A DNA stretch of 64,000 nt. Origin: Halorhabdus tiamatea SARL4B (GTDB lineage Archaea; Halobacteriota; Halobacteria; Halobacteriales; Haloarculaceae). The notes under the pieces are model-generated. The model saw only the letters and a program-made list of their open reading frames with translations. It did no database searches and had not been told where the DNA came from. Position numbers and translations under genes: made by a program. The stretch covers positions 1,612,001 to 1,676,000 of the forward strand of contig NC_021921.1 in assembly GCF_000470655.1 (NCBI RefSeq), read 5' to 3'. Below, piece after piece: positions 25,987 through 34,810 of this stretch (within the stretch, counting starts at the first letter, position 1; every line of letters begins with the position of its first letter).

Positions 25987-26805
25987 ATGGAACACGTGAC
26001 AGTCGCCGGTACCGAGGTTCCCGCAGTCGGCATCGGCACCTGGCAGATGGAGCCCGAGACCGCCTACGACGCCGTCAGCGACGCCCTCGACGTCGGCTAC
26101 CGACACGTCGACACCGCCCAGATCTACGAGAACGAGGCCGGCGTCGGCCGTGCGATCGCCGACGCCGACGTGGCTCGAGAGGCCCTCTTCCTCACGACGA
26201 AGGTCAACCCCCGCTACCGCTCGGTCGAGTCGATCGTCGCGAGCGTCGAGGACAGCCTCACGGCCCTCGACACCGACTACGTCGATCTACTGCTGATCCA
26301 CTGGCCGAACCCCCTCGCCGACCTGGAGACGGTGATGGACGGGTTAAACGAGGCCGTCGATCGCGAGATGGCCCGCCACATCGGCGTGAGCAACTTCGGA
26401 AAGGATCGACTCGATCGTGCGCGAGACCTCTCCGAGGCACCGATCCTGACCGACCAGGTCCTGTTTCATCCGTGGTGGCCCCAGCGCGAGTTGCTCGCCT
26501 ACTGCCAAGCGGAGGACGTCATGCTGACGGCCTACAGCCCGCTGGCCAACGGCGCGTTGCTGGACGACGCGCTGCTCGAAGAGATCGGCGAGCGCTACGG
26601 CAAGACCGGGCCGCAGGTCGCGATCCGGTGGGCAACTCAACACGAGAACGTCGCCACGATCCCGATGTCGACCTCCCGGGAGCACATCAAAGAGAACCTC
26701 GACGTCTTCGACTTCAAACTCACGCGCGCGGAACACGACCGCGTGACGCGGCCGTCGTACCTCCAGACCGGGAAGGCGCTGTTCGGGGGCATGCTCAGCG
26801 GCTAA
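25987..26805 (+). CDS. Aldo/keto reductase (2,5-diketo-gluconate reductase-like)
   Basis: 272 residues. AKR signatures are intact: GIGTWQM near the start, GYRHVDTAQIYENEAGVG with the catalytic Asp/Tyr (about 38-55), LTTKVNPR with the Lys, LLIHWPNP with the His, and IPMSTSREHIKENLDVFDF for NADPH. Shorter than the other AKR at 10.6 kb and of the YvgN/DkgA type. Seven bases after its stop the toxin-locus remnant begins, so the 3' end marks the left border of the accessory island. Confidence 0.88.
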   Translation: MEHVTVAGTEVPAVGIGTWQMEPETAYDAVSDALDVGYRHVDTAQIYENEAGVGRAIADADVAREALFLTTKVNPRYRSVESIVASVEDSLTALDTDYVDLLLIHWPNPLADLETVMDGLNEAVDREMARHIGVSNFGKDRLDRARDLSEAPILTDQVLFHPWWPQRELLAYCQAEDVMLTAYSPLANGALLDDALLEEIGERYGKTGPQVAIRWATQHENVATIPMSTSREHIKENLDVFDFKLTRAEHDRVTRPSYLQTGKALFGGMLSG

Positions 26806-26811
26806 GCGTCG

Positions 26812-27129
26812 TTCGACCGCGTCGTCGCCGGTCGCTTCGATAACATCGTCGTAGGCCCGTCGCTCGGCAGCATCCATCGCGTCAGTCCGTCGTAAGGCCG
26901 CCGTGAGTTCAGTATCCGAGAGAACATCGCGCTTCCAGGCTCTGAGGATCGACCGTGTGGTCGCGGGAGCGTCAGAGAGTTCCAGCAGCGCGGCCCTGCC
27001 GTTGGTTCCGAGCGATTCGAGGGCTTCGCGGCCCGTTTCGCCGGTCGCCCGCACGACGCGGGTGGCTTGCAGGCGGACGGGCTGGGACACCTCGCTCAAG
27101 CGGTTGGCTATCTGGCCCGTGTCGAGGTC
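26812..27129 (-). pseudogene. Remnant of polymorphic-toxin pre-toxin region
   Basis: Minus-strand fragment that encodes EVSQPVRLQ followed by ATRVVRATGETGREALESLG and on to EATGDDAVE. By hand alignment it matches the pre-toxin region of the gene at 28494-31102 at 80 of 94 residues, after allowing an 84-base (28-codon) in-frame deletion between RLQ and ATR. Both edges are abrupt: the left abuts the aldo/keto reductase stop, the right ends at 27129. There is no start codon and no toxin domain, so it is a dead or donor cassette. Confidence 0.75.
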
Positions 27130-27173
27130 AAACCATTCTCAAAGCGACAACAGTACCATCTAACCAAAAATAG

Positions 27174-28104
27174 GGGCATGTTTAGACGATAGTAAGAGCG
27201 GATAAATGTCTAACTTACTAGGAAGTGAAAGCGGGAAAGAGAAGTGTGCAAACAACCGTCTCCCGCTTCACGAGCAGGGTTGTGTCGCTCGCCAAAAAGG
27301 CCACCGGTGACCGCTCAGAACCAGCCGTTCAACGTGGTGAAGGTGGATTTGCCGACTGGGTGATTGTGGCGATACACGCACTCCGAGAGTTCAAATCCTC
27401 TTCGTACCGAGCCTACTCGATGAGTTGTCTCAGATGGCCGACGTAGTCGGAATACTAAACTTAGAACCCGCTGAGCTGCCTGATTTCACCACCGTTTGTG
27501 CTCGATACCAGGAGCTCAAAATGGCGGTTTGGCGGGCGCTCCACTGCCATTCAGCTGAGCTCGTCAAACCTGGCTCAGTTCATGCGATCGACGCAACCGG
27601 GTGATCGACAGGGAGCGAGCCGACACTACGCGAATCGAACGAATTACCGGTTCAAGACGGTGAAAACGACCGCACTCGTGGACTGTGAGAACAGTCTTGT
27701 TTTAGATATACACTGTTCGATGAGACAACCACTCGATACGCAGATCGGACCGCAGGTGCTCGAACGAAATTCTGAGCAAGTCGAAATACTCACCGCCGAC
27801 AAAGGATACGATTCAGCCGAATTTCGTGAATATCTTCGGTCTCAGGACGTGAGGCCGGTGATCAAGCACCGCGAATTTTCGTCGCTTGATCGAGCACACA
27901 ATGCGCGGCTCGACGACGAAATCTACGGTCAGCGAGTCGTCGTCGAGTCGATCTTCGCGGCGGTCAAGCAGCGATTTGGCGGAACGCTCCGAGCCAGAAC
28001 TTGGTTTGGTCAGTTCCGTGAACTTGTGCTCAAAGCTGCCGTTTTCAATCTATGTTCAACGCTCAGCCACTAAAACGGGAGAATTTAACCCTCTAAACAA
28101 GCCC
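27174..28104 (+). mobile_element. IS5-family (ISH1-group-like) insertion sequence, 931 bp
   Basis: Ends are inverted repeats: left GGGCATGTTTAGA (27174-27186) and right TCTAAACAAGCCC (28092-28104), matching at 12 of 13 positions. It is flanked by an 8-bp direct repeat AAAAATAG at 27166-27173 and 28105-28112, a target duplication of the size known for the ISH1 group. It carries one degenerate DDE transposase on the plus strand. Inserted between the pre-toxin remnant and the immunity gene at 28162. Confidence 0.88.
27225..28073 (+). pseudogene. Frameshifted IS5-type transposase
   Basis: Three frames join into one IS5 transposase. Frame 1 (27225-~27412): SRFTSRVVSLAKKAT, then FADWVIVAIHALREF. 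Frame 2 (~27412-27602): LLDELSQMADVVG to SVHAIDATG. Frame 3 (~27600-28073): ASRHYANRTNYRFKT to CSTLSH. DDE residues are visible: D in HAIDATG, D in TADKGYD, E in VVESIFAAVKQ. Two frameshifts (near 27412 and near 27600) inactivate it unless they are sequence errors. The first codon is GTG. Confidence 0.85.
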
Positions 28105-28161
28105 AAAAATAGTATATATTTCGAATTCATGTAATAAATATTTAATATATGTCGGAAGGAG

Positions 28162-28497
28162 CTATTTCATGAATTTTGTGTCTATTATTTCCCCTGTGTT
28201 TGGCTCGATCGTCACTCGGACTCCTGTCCAAGTATCAGCAATAAGTTTGCCGTCCTTTGTGTCGATATATACGTATGGGATATCGTCATCACCAGAATAG
28301 AGAGATTCAACTCTCCACTGACGTGAGCCATCCGTCCCAAATCCGATAATATTTCTATTGTTTACCTCGTCGTTTGGAACAGAAAGAATAACAGCTACAA
28401 TATCATTTATGACGGCATGGTCGTCAATATTCTCGTCGAATTCATGCGTCTCCTGACCGATTTTAACCTGCGCTCCTTCGACTTGAATATCGGTCAT
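28162..28497 (-). CDS. Putative immunity protein of the toxin locus
   Basis: 111 residues, single small alpha/beta domain. The segment QWRVESLYSGDDDIPYVYI, then KLIADTWTGVRVTIEPNTGEI, resembles the C-terminal pattern (polar strand, PYV, W-x-G, D/E-x-x-TGEI) of immunity proteins of polymorphic toxins. Its ATG overlaps the toxin-frame stop by 4 bases (ATGA, 28494-28497), a coupling usual for toxin-immunity pairs. Its DNA is conspicuously A/T-rich compared with the flanking chromosome. Which activity it blocks is unknown. Intact, unlike the rest of the locus. Confidence 0.65.
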   Translation of the reverse strand: MTDIQVEGAQVKIGQETHEFDENIDDHAVINDIVAVILSVPNDEVNNRNIIGFGTDGSRQWRVESLYSGDDDIPYVYIDTKDGKLIADTWTGVRVTIEPNTGEIIDTKFMK

Positions 28498-31102
28498 ACC
28501 GGGAGATCCTGTTCATTTACGAATCTCTCTGGGGAGAGTTTTTCTAGCAGTTCGTACTGAGTTGCTCCTTGTTTTCCGCCAAAATTTGCAGCAGTATCTC
28601 CAACTCTAATAGAAGTTCCTTCCGGAACGTCAACACTTGACACGTACGCTGGTTCATTCGGTAAAGAATACTTTTCTTTGATTTCAACAGGAGAAAGTCC
28701 CTCAATTTCATTCCGGTTTCGAAGCATCCAGGCACGAGCCTGGTTTTCTTCGCCATGAACTCGTGCGAAGTTCATATCTTTCTTTGCCTTAACATCCATC
28801 ACAATAGTATCGTCGGTATAAGGATTCTCCATGCCTGAGTAGCGATCTTTATTGTTAACATTACTGGCTTCTCTGAATCGATTTATTCGTACATTATCGT
28901 CAATCTCTTCGACTCGATCGATGGCCTTTCGTACGTCACTGGTATCGATATCAGAAGATCCAGCCACGGTACCATGACTCGCCAGCTGTCTCATCTACAG
29001 CCAATCGGCGGAATGAGTCTTCATATCCTCCATCCAACTCATCGAGACGGCGCACCGCCCGATCCAGTTGCTCGAACGAATCGATCGCGTCACTGTCCGC
29101 CGCACGGGCGACTGCCGTTTGGAAGTCAATTGTCTCCCCGCCGTCAGTCATCGCTCTCCGTGCCGGCCCGTCACTCTTGGCCATCACTTCGACCGCGTCG
29201 TCGCCGGTCGCTTCGAGAACATCGTCGTAGGCGCGTCGCTCCGCAGCATCCATCGCGTCAGTCCGTCGCAAGGCCGCCGTGAGTTCATTCGTCGAGAGAT
29301 CGCCGCGGTCCCAGGCACGAAGCGACGTTCGCACGGTCGCAGTCGCCTCGGAAAGTTCCAGCAACGCGGCCCTGCCGTCCCTTCCGAGCGATTCGAGGGC
29401 TTCGCGGCCCGTTTCGCCGGTCGTCCGCACGACGCGGGTGGCCTTCGAGGCCGACTTGTAGACGATCCCGTTGTCGTTGATCCACCGCAAGGTGTCCGAA
29501 TCCATCTCGCGCAACTGCGCTGTCGTCTGCAGGCGGACGGGCTGGGACACCTCACTCAAGCGATTGGCTATCTGGCCAGTGTCGAGATCCGCGTTGGGAA
29601 GCCGGCCGTTGATCCGACCGGCAAGTGCCATCGTCTTCGTCGAGACGCCGGCCTTCAGCGACGTTTTCGCAGCTTCCAGCGCCCGCATCGCTTTGCCGAT
29701 CCGCGTACTCGAGGAGGAAAGTCGACCGACGACAGCACTCGTTCCTTTGTCGCCGATGGCGGCAGACCCGATCATGCCCGTCGCGTACCCCAGATACCAC
29801 GATTCTGCGAACGTCGATTCTTCACTCCCTTCGACGAAGGGGTTTATGCGTTGTTGGTTCGAGGCGACCTGGTTAGCCATCATGCCCGGCAACTTCGCCA
29901 AGACACTGGCGTTATTGGCGATGTAGCCAGCGACAGCCGCCATCTGTTTGGCACTCCCCTCCAGGTTTGTCGCGAGACTGTAAAAGTCAGTGACAGTCTG
30001 CTTCCCGGAGGTTTTCACACCCGAGCCAAAGCCCATCAGCTGAATCGCTTCCTGTCTCCCCACTCCGTACGGGAGCGGTGCATCGGCAGCTGCTTTCGCA
30101 ATCTGTCCGAAGCCATCTGTCCCGTGGAACTTCTGGGATTGATTGTTCCAGAGCTGGTCGTATGCATTAACCTCGGCCACAGAACTCGTGAAGAAATACC
30201 CGGCACCGACCTGTATCACTTCGACAAAGCTGCGATTGACGTAGAACGAAATCTCTCTGCTGATTTCGGTTTCGCCGCGTCCCCAAACCCGTTTTTCTAC
30301 CTCGCCACCCTTCATCAGATCGATCGCACCCAGGCCGCTCGCGTCCCTCGCCTGGAGTGCAACATCGTATTCAGTTCGACCATTCACGGCGGAGATTGAC
30401 CGCACGGTGACCGAAGGGGGCGTATTCTCGTAGATCGCCGGGGCGTACTCGTCGGATTGGTCTCGCAAACGTAGTTCCGTATGATCCGAGAGCTTGTCAC
30501 CATCGCTGTCGCGGTCTCTGGGATTGAGCCGATTGATCTGTTCAGCCAGATCGTCGACATCATCTTCGTCGGTGTCTTCGAGCAGTGGATCCGATGTGAC
30601 TGCCTCGTGATCAAGGACATCATCCGCTGTGAGCGGATTGTCTTGCCGTTCCTCGTCGTAGGAGTCTGCCTGGTCAATCGATGACGCGATTGCCGTCTCC
30701 CACCCGTTGTATTCCTCCGGATCTGTCAACCCGTCGCCATCGCTATCGACTTTCGTCGGATCACTGTTGAGTTTTCGATACTCGACGTGGATCTCTTGCG
30801 TCGACCCATAATTGGGGTGGCCCCCATCAGTGACGGTCGAAACCGTGATGTTCTCGGAGATGAGAGGGCCGACTTCTTCCCCGTCAGGGATTCCATCACC
30901 GTCGGTGCCCGCGTCGTACGGATCGGTCTCGATCGTCTGATACCCGCCGTGGGCGTATCCGATCGGGATTCCCTCTTTTTCGAGTGTGTCGGGGAGTCCG
31001 TCACCGTCAGAATCCTGTGGGCCGACTTCCGCCGCAACTCTGGAGAAAACGTCCGGCAGGTCCGACGCGTCGTCGAGTTCTCCTGAATCCCAGTGTAGGA
31101 AA
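28494..31102 (-). pseudogene. N-truncated polymorphic toxin with TSP3 repeats; toxin domain out of frame
   Basis: Reading from 31102: a short piece resembling the end of a VWA domain (HWDSGELDDASDLPDVFSRVA); four to five thrombospondin-type-3 calcium motifs (DSDGDGLPD, GTDGDGIPDGEE, DSDGDGLTDPEE, EDTDEDDVDD, DSDGDKLSD); a linker; a pre-toxin region with NPFVEGSEESTFAESWYLGY and Gly/Ala-rich helices. The frame stops at 28951. In the next frame (from about 28990 to 28494) a C-terminal toxin domain continues: ENPYTDDT, NFARVHG, LSPVEIKEKYSLPNEP, VPEGTSIRVGDTAANFGGKQG. One base shift separates the parts. No start codon follows the upstream gene's stop, so this is a promoterless cassette or decayed gene. 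Confidence 0.75.
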
Positions 31103-32118
31103 TCACTCGAACTTCGCGAGCGTCTCGTCAATACGGGATTCGATGGTTTTGTGCTCGGTCGCCTCCCGTCCGTACTGGAAGTGCGACACGATCCGGTCAC
31201 GCTCGTTAGGATCCAGCGACTCGGGGTCGAGACTGGCCAGCGCGTCGATTGCGGCCCGAGCGATAACTGGGTCGTCTGCTCTTACCTGCTCGCGGACGAT
31301 GTCGATGAGGATTTCGGGATCGGCCTGCGAGAGGATCTCCAGGGCTGGGACTGCAACGGTCGGGTCTGATTCCAGTGCGACACCGACGATGTAGACGGAC
31401 GCGCGCTCGTCTGGGTGTTCCCGAAGGACTTCGAGTCCCTCGCGAGCGATATCGTCATATTCGCGATTGAACAACTGTCGGTAGATCGTCTCGACGTACT
31501 CGTCGTCGTCATTCTCGAGGAGGTGGCGAACGAATGGACCGATCTCCCCGGTCTCCACGACGAACTCCAGCAGGCGATCCCGACTGCGACACTCCAGCAG
31601 GAACGTCTCGAGGTGCTCGCGATCGATCGTCGGCTGGTAGCCATCGAGAGAGTCGTTTTCCTGATAATGCTGTAAACGATGTTCTAGATCAGAGAGGCCC
31701 ACAGACAGTGCGAGACACCGGCAATCATCTGCTTGATTTGTGGGAGAACCTTCACAAACCTTTTCGAAATAGGGTTGGAACCCACCGATAAACGCTCGTA
31801 TTAGTTCGACTTTTGTCATTACCGCCTCCTCAAGAACTTCTTCGTTGGATCTCAGGACTTCTACGTGGACGGTTTCTTCGTCTCGCGGGCGAGTGACGAG
31901 GCGATGATGCCAGTCGTGAAACCGAATTAAAGAGGCCGATTCATCTGCAAAGACGTTCTGCAGTTCGTAAACAGTCCGGGTAATCTCTGCCACCGAACCC
32001 AAGAAATCGTCGTCTTCGTAGAGATTGGGTCCGTGTTATCGTCCTGCCGGGGTTCGATAACGACACTGAACGATTCTGGATCGGCAAATTCGATTGCGAG
32101 AGATGCGAGACTGGTCAT
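31103..32118 (-). pseudogene. Frameshifted immunity-type gene with HEAT-like repeats
   Basis: About 338 codons if one missing base is restored. Part 1 (32118 to about 32028) reads MTSLASLAIEFADPESFSVV to QDDNTDP. Part 2 continues LYEDDDFLGSVAEITRT in the next frame to the stop at 31103. The shift falls in a G run at 32027-32029 (CCC on the coding strand, where CCCC would restore DPNLYEDD). The C-terminal half contains helix pairs (EGLEVLREHPDERASVYIV, ALEILSQADPEILIDIVRE, AAIDALASLDPESLD) resembling HEAT repeats. It begins 3 bases after the toxin-2 stop, the place of an immunity gene. Confidence 0.6.
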
Positions 32119-32121
32119 AGA

Positions 32122-34620
32122 TTATGGAGTCAGTTCTTGACTAGCTGACGGGGTTGTCAGGTGGCTATGCTGTTGACTGGGATTCGTAGGCAGAGGACCC
32201 GGAGTCATGCTTGGCTGGTTCGAATTACCGGCCTGGTTGTATGGCTTTTCCCATCGTGTCCATTCAGGTGAACTCCATTGTTCCCATTCACCAGTGTCCC
32301 AGTTCCATCGCCGTACTTCCGGTCCTTCTTTGGGATATGCTGAGGCGATCAAATCCCCTCCAGTTTCGATATTTAGTTTAGTGATCCCAGACCGTGGTTG
32401 GGAGAACGTGACGGTGAAACTGCCATCGGTCGTTGATGTTTCCTCGATTGCTTCCCGAAGGAGCGGAGCGATTTGATCTTGGCTAACTTCTGATGGGAGG
32501 TCCGCTTCGGGACCACCTCCTCTGGCAGAAGCTGTCTTCCCGGATGGGAAGAAGGTCGTCTGCTCGCCACTGGATTTGATTGCAGTCCCGCGGAAATGTC
32601 TGTCAAGGATATGATCGAAGCTGTCCTGCCCTGATTCAAGCCTGATGACCTTTCCGCCCTGGCTCTTCGCGATCATCTTAACCGACTGCAAATCCGTGTC
32701 TTCACTCATATCAAGAATATCCCGAGCAGTGAGACTATCACTCGCGAGGGCGTCCTTCCCATCCAGCGATTCCTTGTACGCGACCTCAGTGAGGATGTCT
32801 CGGTCAGCAGGGTCGAGTTCGATGGCACCGGCGAGTTTCCCACCACCGAGATCGTTCGCGAGTCGGGCGGCATACCCATCGGACGATTCGATGAACTCCG
32901 CTAACTGTGACATCGAGATGCCTTCAGCATCTATTGTCTGGTAACGGAGTTTCTTGACATTCTCCACACCGTCAACGAACTCGAGCACCACTGACTGGCT
33001 GACGGTGCTATCGCTCACTTCGGTACTGAGTTGGTGAATCTGGGCGTCGTCGAAGGTGGCGAGGAACTGACTGCCGCTGTCGGGTGATTCGACGACGAGA
33101 CGCTTGCCGAATTGGCCCGTACTCGTCCCCCAGATGTCCTCCAGCTCATCGATCTGGTTGACCGCCTTCTGGACGACATCACTGCCAGCGTCACTGTCCG
33201 CGACCGCATCGGCGACGGTACGGTCGAACTGCACATCCAATTCGCCCGACCCGTCGGCCAGGATGTCCTGCGTGTCGGGGTCGGTCCGGCGAAGGAGCGT
33301 CTCCAAACGATCCCCGCGCAGGTGCCGCGCCAGCCGGAAGGCCTGCTCACCAACTCGATCGTAGAAGTGTTGAACGACTGCATCTGGTCGACCTCCGACA
33401 GACTGTCGACGATGTCAGCCTTTCGAGCGGTCGAGAGGTCCGATTTCAGGACGTCCTCGAAAGCGTCCTCGTCGAGCTTTCCGCTCACAGAGACGGCGTC
33501 GGGACCCTCGTGCTGGACAAGGTCGTCGAATGCAGCTCGGCCCTCCGCATCGAGACCGTCGTAGCGCCGGGTCGCCTTCCCGATGTCACTGGCATCGATA
33601 TCACCGCGGACCCAGGCCTTCGTCAACTGCCGTTGAAGCCCGGCTTTGTCTCGCAATTTCAGCAACGCTGACCGTGCATCCTGCGTCAGTCGCGACAGCA
33701 ATTGCTTGCCTTCCGCACCCGTCCGACGCAGGTAGACAAGGCCCCGCTGATACCGCTCTGAGTCGGGAGCCTCCACATTCCGGGTCAGCCACTCCATCAC
33801 GTCGCCATCCCCGGTGTTCCGCGTCAGCTTCGCGATGCGGCGCTGTCTCGGGAGTGGCGTGTTCCGTAGTGTGTCGGCCGTCTGACCGACGATCTGCTTG
33901 GCGCGGCCATCCAGTTCGACATCCGAAACTCGCCGTCCGACGTTGAAATCGACGTCCGGCATCCGTCTGGCGATCTTCCCGCCGGTCCACATCGCGCTGC
34001 CGATGGTGACGCCCTTGATGGAGCGTTTCATCGTGTTGACCGACCGTAGCAAGGCAGCCATGTAGGGCATCCTGGCGGCCGCCTGGGCGGCCTTTGCTTC
34101 CGCAGCGACTGGCACGAGGAACGAGGCTGCATAGCCGCCGCTGTACCCCACGGCGAAGCTGTCGTGGTATTTTCTCCCCTCGTCAAAGGGGTTGAGCTGC
34201 TGGCGACGTTCCCCGTAGTGTTTCACCATGGCGGCCATCGCCCGCTCGCGCTTCTCCGACGACGTCGCCATTTGCGAGAGCTGGTTGAGCCCCTGAGCGG
34301 TCTTCTGGGCGGCTGGTCACCATTCGCTGGGATTCCCGATGACGGCCGCCGTCGTGATGGCGTCGTTCTTGAAGACGTTGACGCCCTGAGCAAGCCCGGA
34401 GGCGACCGAGAAGACTGCGGCTCCTCCTTCCGAAACGATGGGGATATCGGCGTTCGCGAACCCGGCAGCGCCCTTCCCGAAGTTGTTCGGTCCGAGGAAC
34501 TTCTTCTTTGGCCCCTCGTTTCCATGGACGTCCGTCGCTTTGGCACGGGCGGTCGGCGGCTCTATCGTCGTCGCTGTCGGCCGTCCGCGGATCTGTGCCC
34601 GTCAAACAGCTACATGGTTC
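32122..34620 (-). pseudogene. Decayed polymorphic toxin with RNase-like C-terminus
   Basis: Homologue of the gene at 28494-31102. Only a trace of TSP3 sequence (TDPRTADSDDD, near 34590) remains at the N-terminus. Next come FLGPNNFGKGAAGFANADIP, an in-frame TGA at 34317-34319, the pre-toxin region (NPFDEGRKYHDSFAVGYSGGY), and a one-base frameshift near 33372 (SFNTS versus QHFYDRVGEQAF). The C-terminal toxin (about 32130-32700) has FDHILDRHF, TTFFPSG and TKLNIETGGDLIASAYP. This is an H..RH...T...SAYP pattern like BECR-type RNase toxins (family inference). Stop at 32122. Not translatable as one protein. Confidence 0.7.
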
Positions 34621-34665
34621 AGACGGGGACGCTAACCCAGCCCATACACAATTGAGACCAATTCC

Positions 34666-34680
34666 AATTATTTTATACGG
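34666..34680 (+). promoter_or_regulatory. Promoter of the riboflavin operon
   Basis: ATTATTTTATACGGG contains a TATA-like TTTTATA about 130 bases before ribE. Initiation near 34700-34705 would leave a leader of about 105 bases, unusual for haloarchaea. The same sequence read on the minus strand is also TATA-like (GTATAAAATAA). Assigned by composition. Confidence 0.45.
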
Positions 34681-34743
34681 GTGCGCGGCCAACTGTTATG
34701 GGAATGCATCGAGGTGACGCGAACACGACAATCCGGGCGTCGA

Positions 34744-34786
34744 ACCGGCCGGACACAGGAGGCCGGTCGATCCGGACGCACTCCGG
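34744..34786 (+). other. Two hairpins in the ribE leader
   Basis: ACCGGCC (34744-34750) pairs with GGCCGGT (34761-34767), and CCGGA (34772-34776) with TCCGG (34782-34786), just before the ribE ATG at 34811. They would fold in the mRNA leader. No FMN riboswitch consensus is seen, so any role in control is speculative. A small open frame from ATG 34698 to 34826 also runs through this leader. Confidence 0.3.
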
Positions 34787-34810
34787 TATTCCTGCGACGC
34801 GAGGGGTGCG

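Noticed and set aside
27380..27400. tRNA-like T-loop (GTTCAAATCC)
   Set aside because: No acceptor or anticodon stem around it; lies in the transposase coding sequence.
31103..31200. N-terminal extension (MTGSCRTSSTDGRR) of toxin 1
   Set aside because: It is the immunity-2 gene read in another frame; homologous sequence starts only after the immunity-2 stop.
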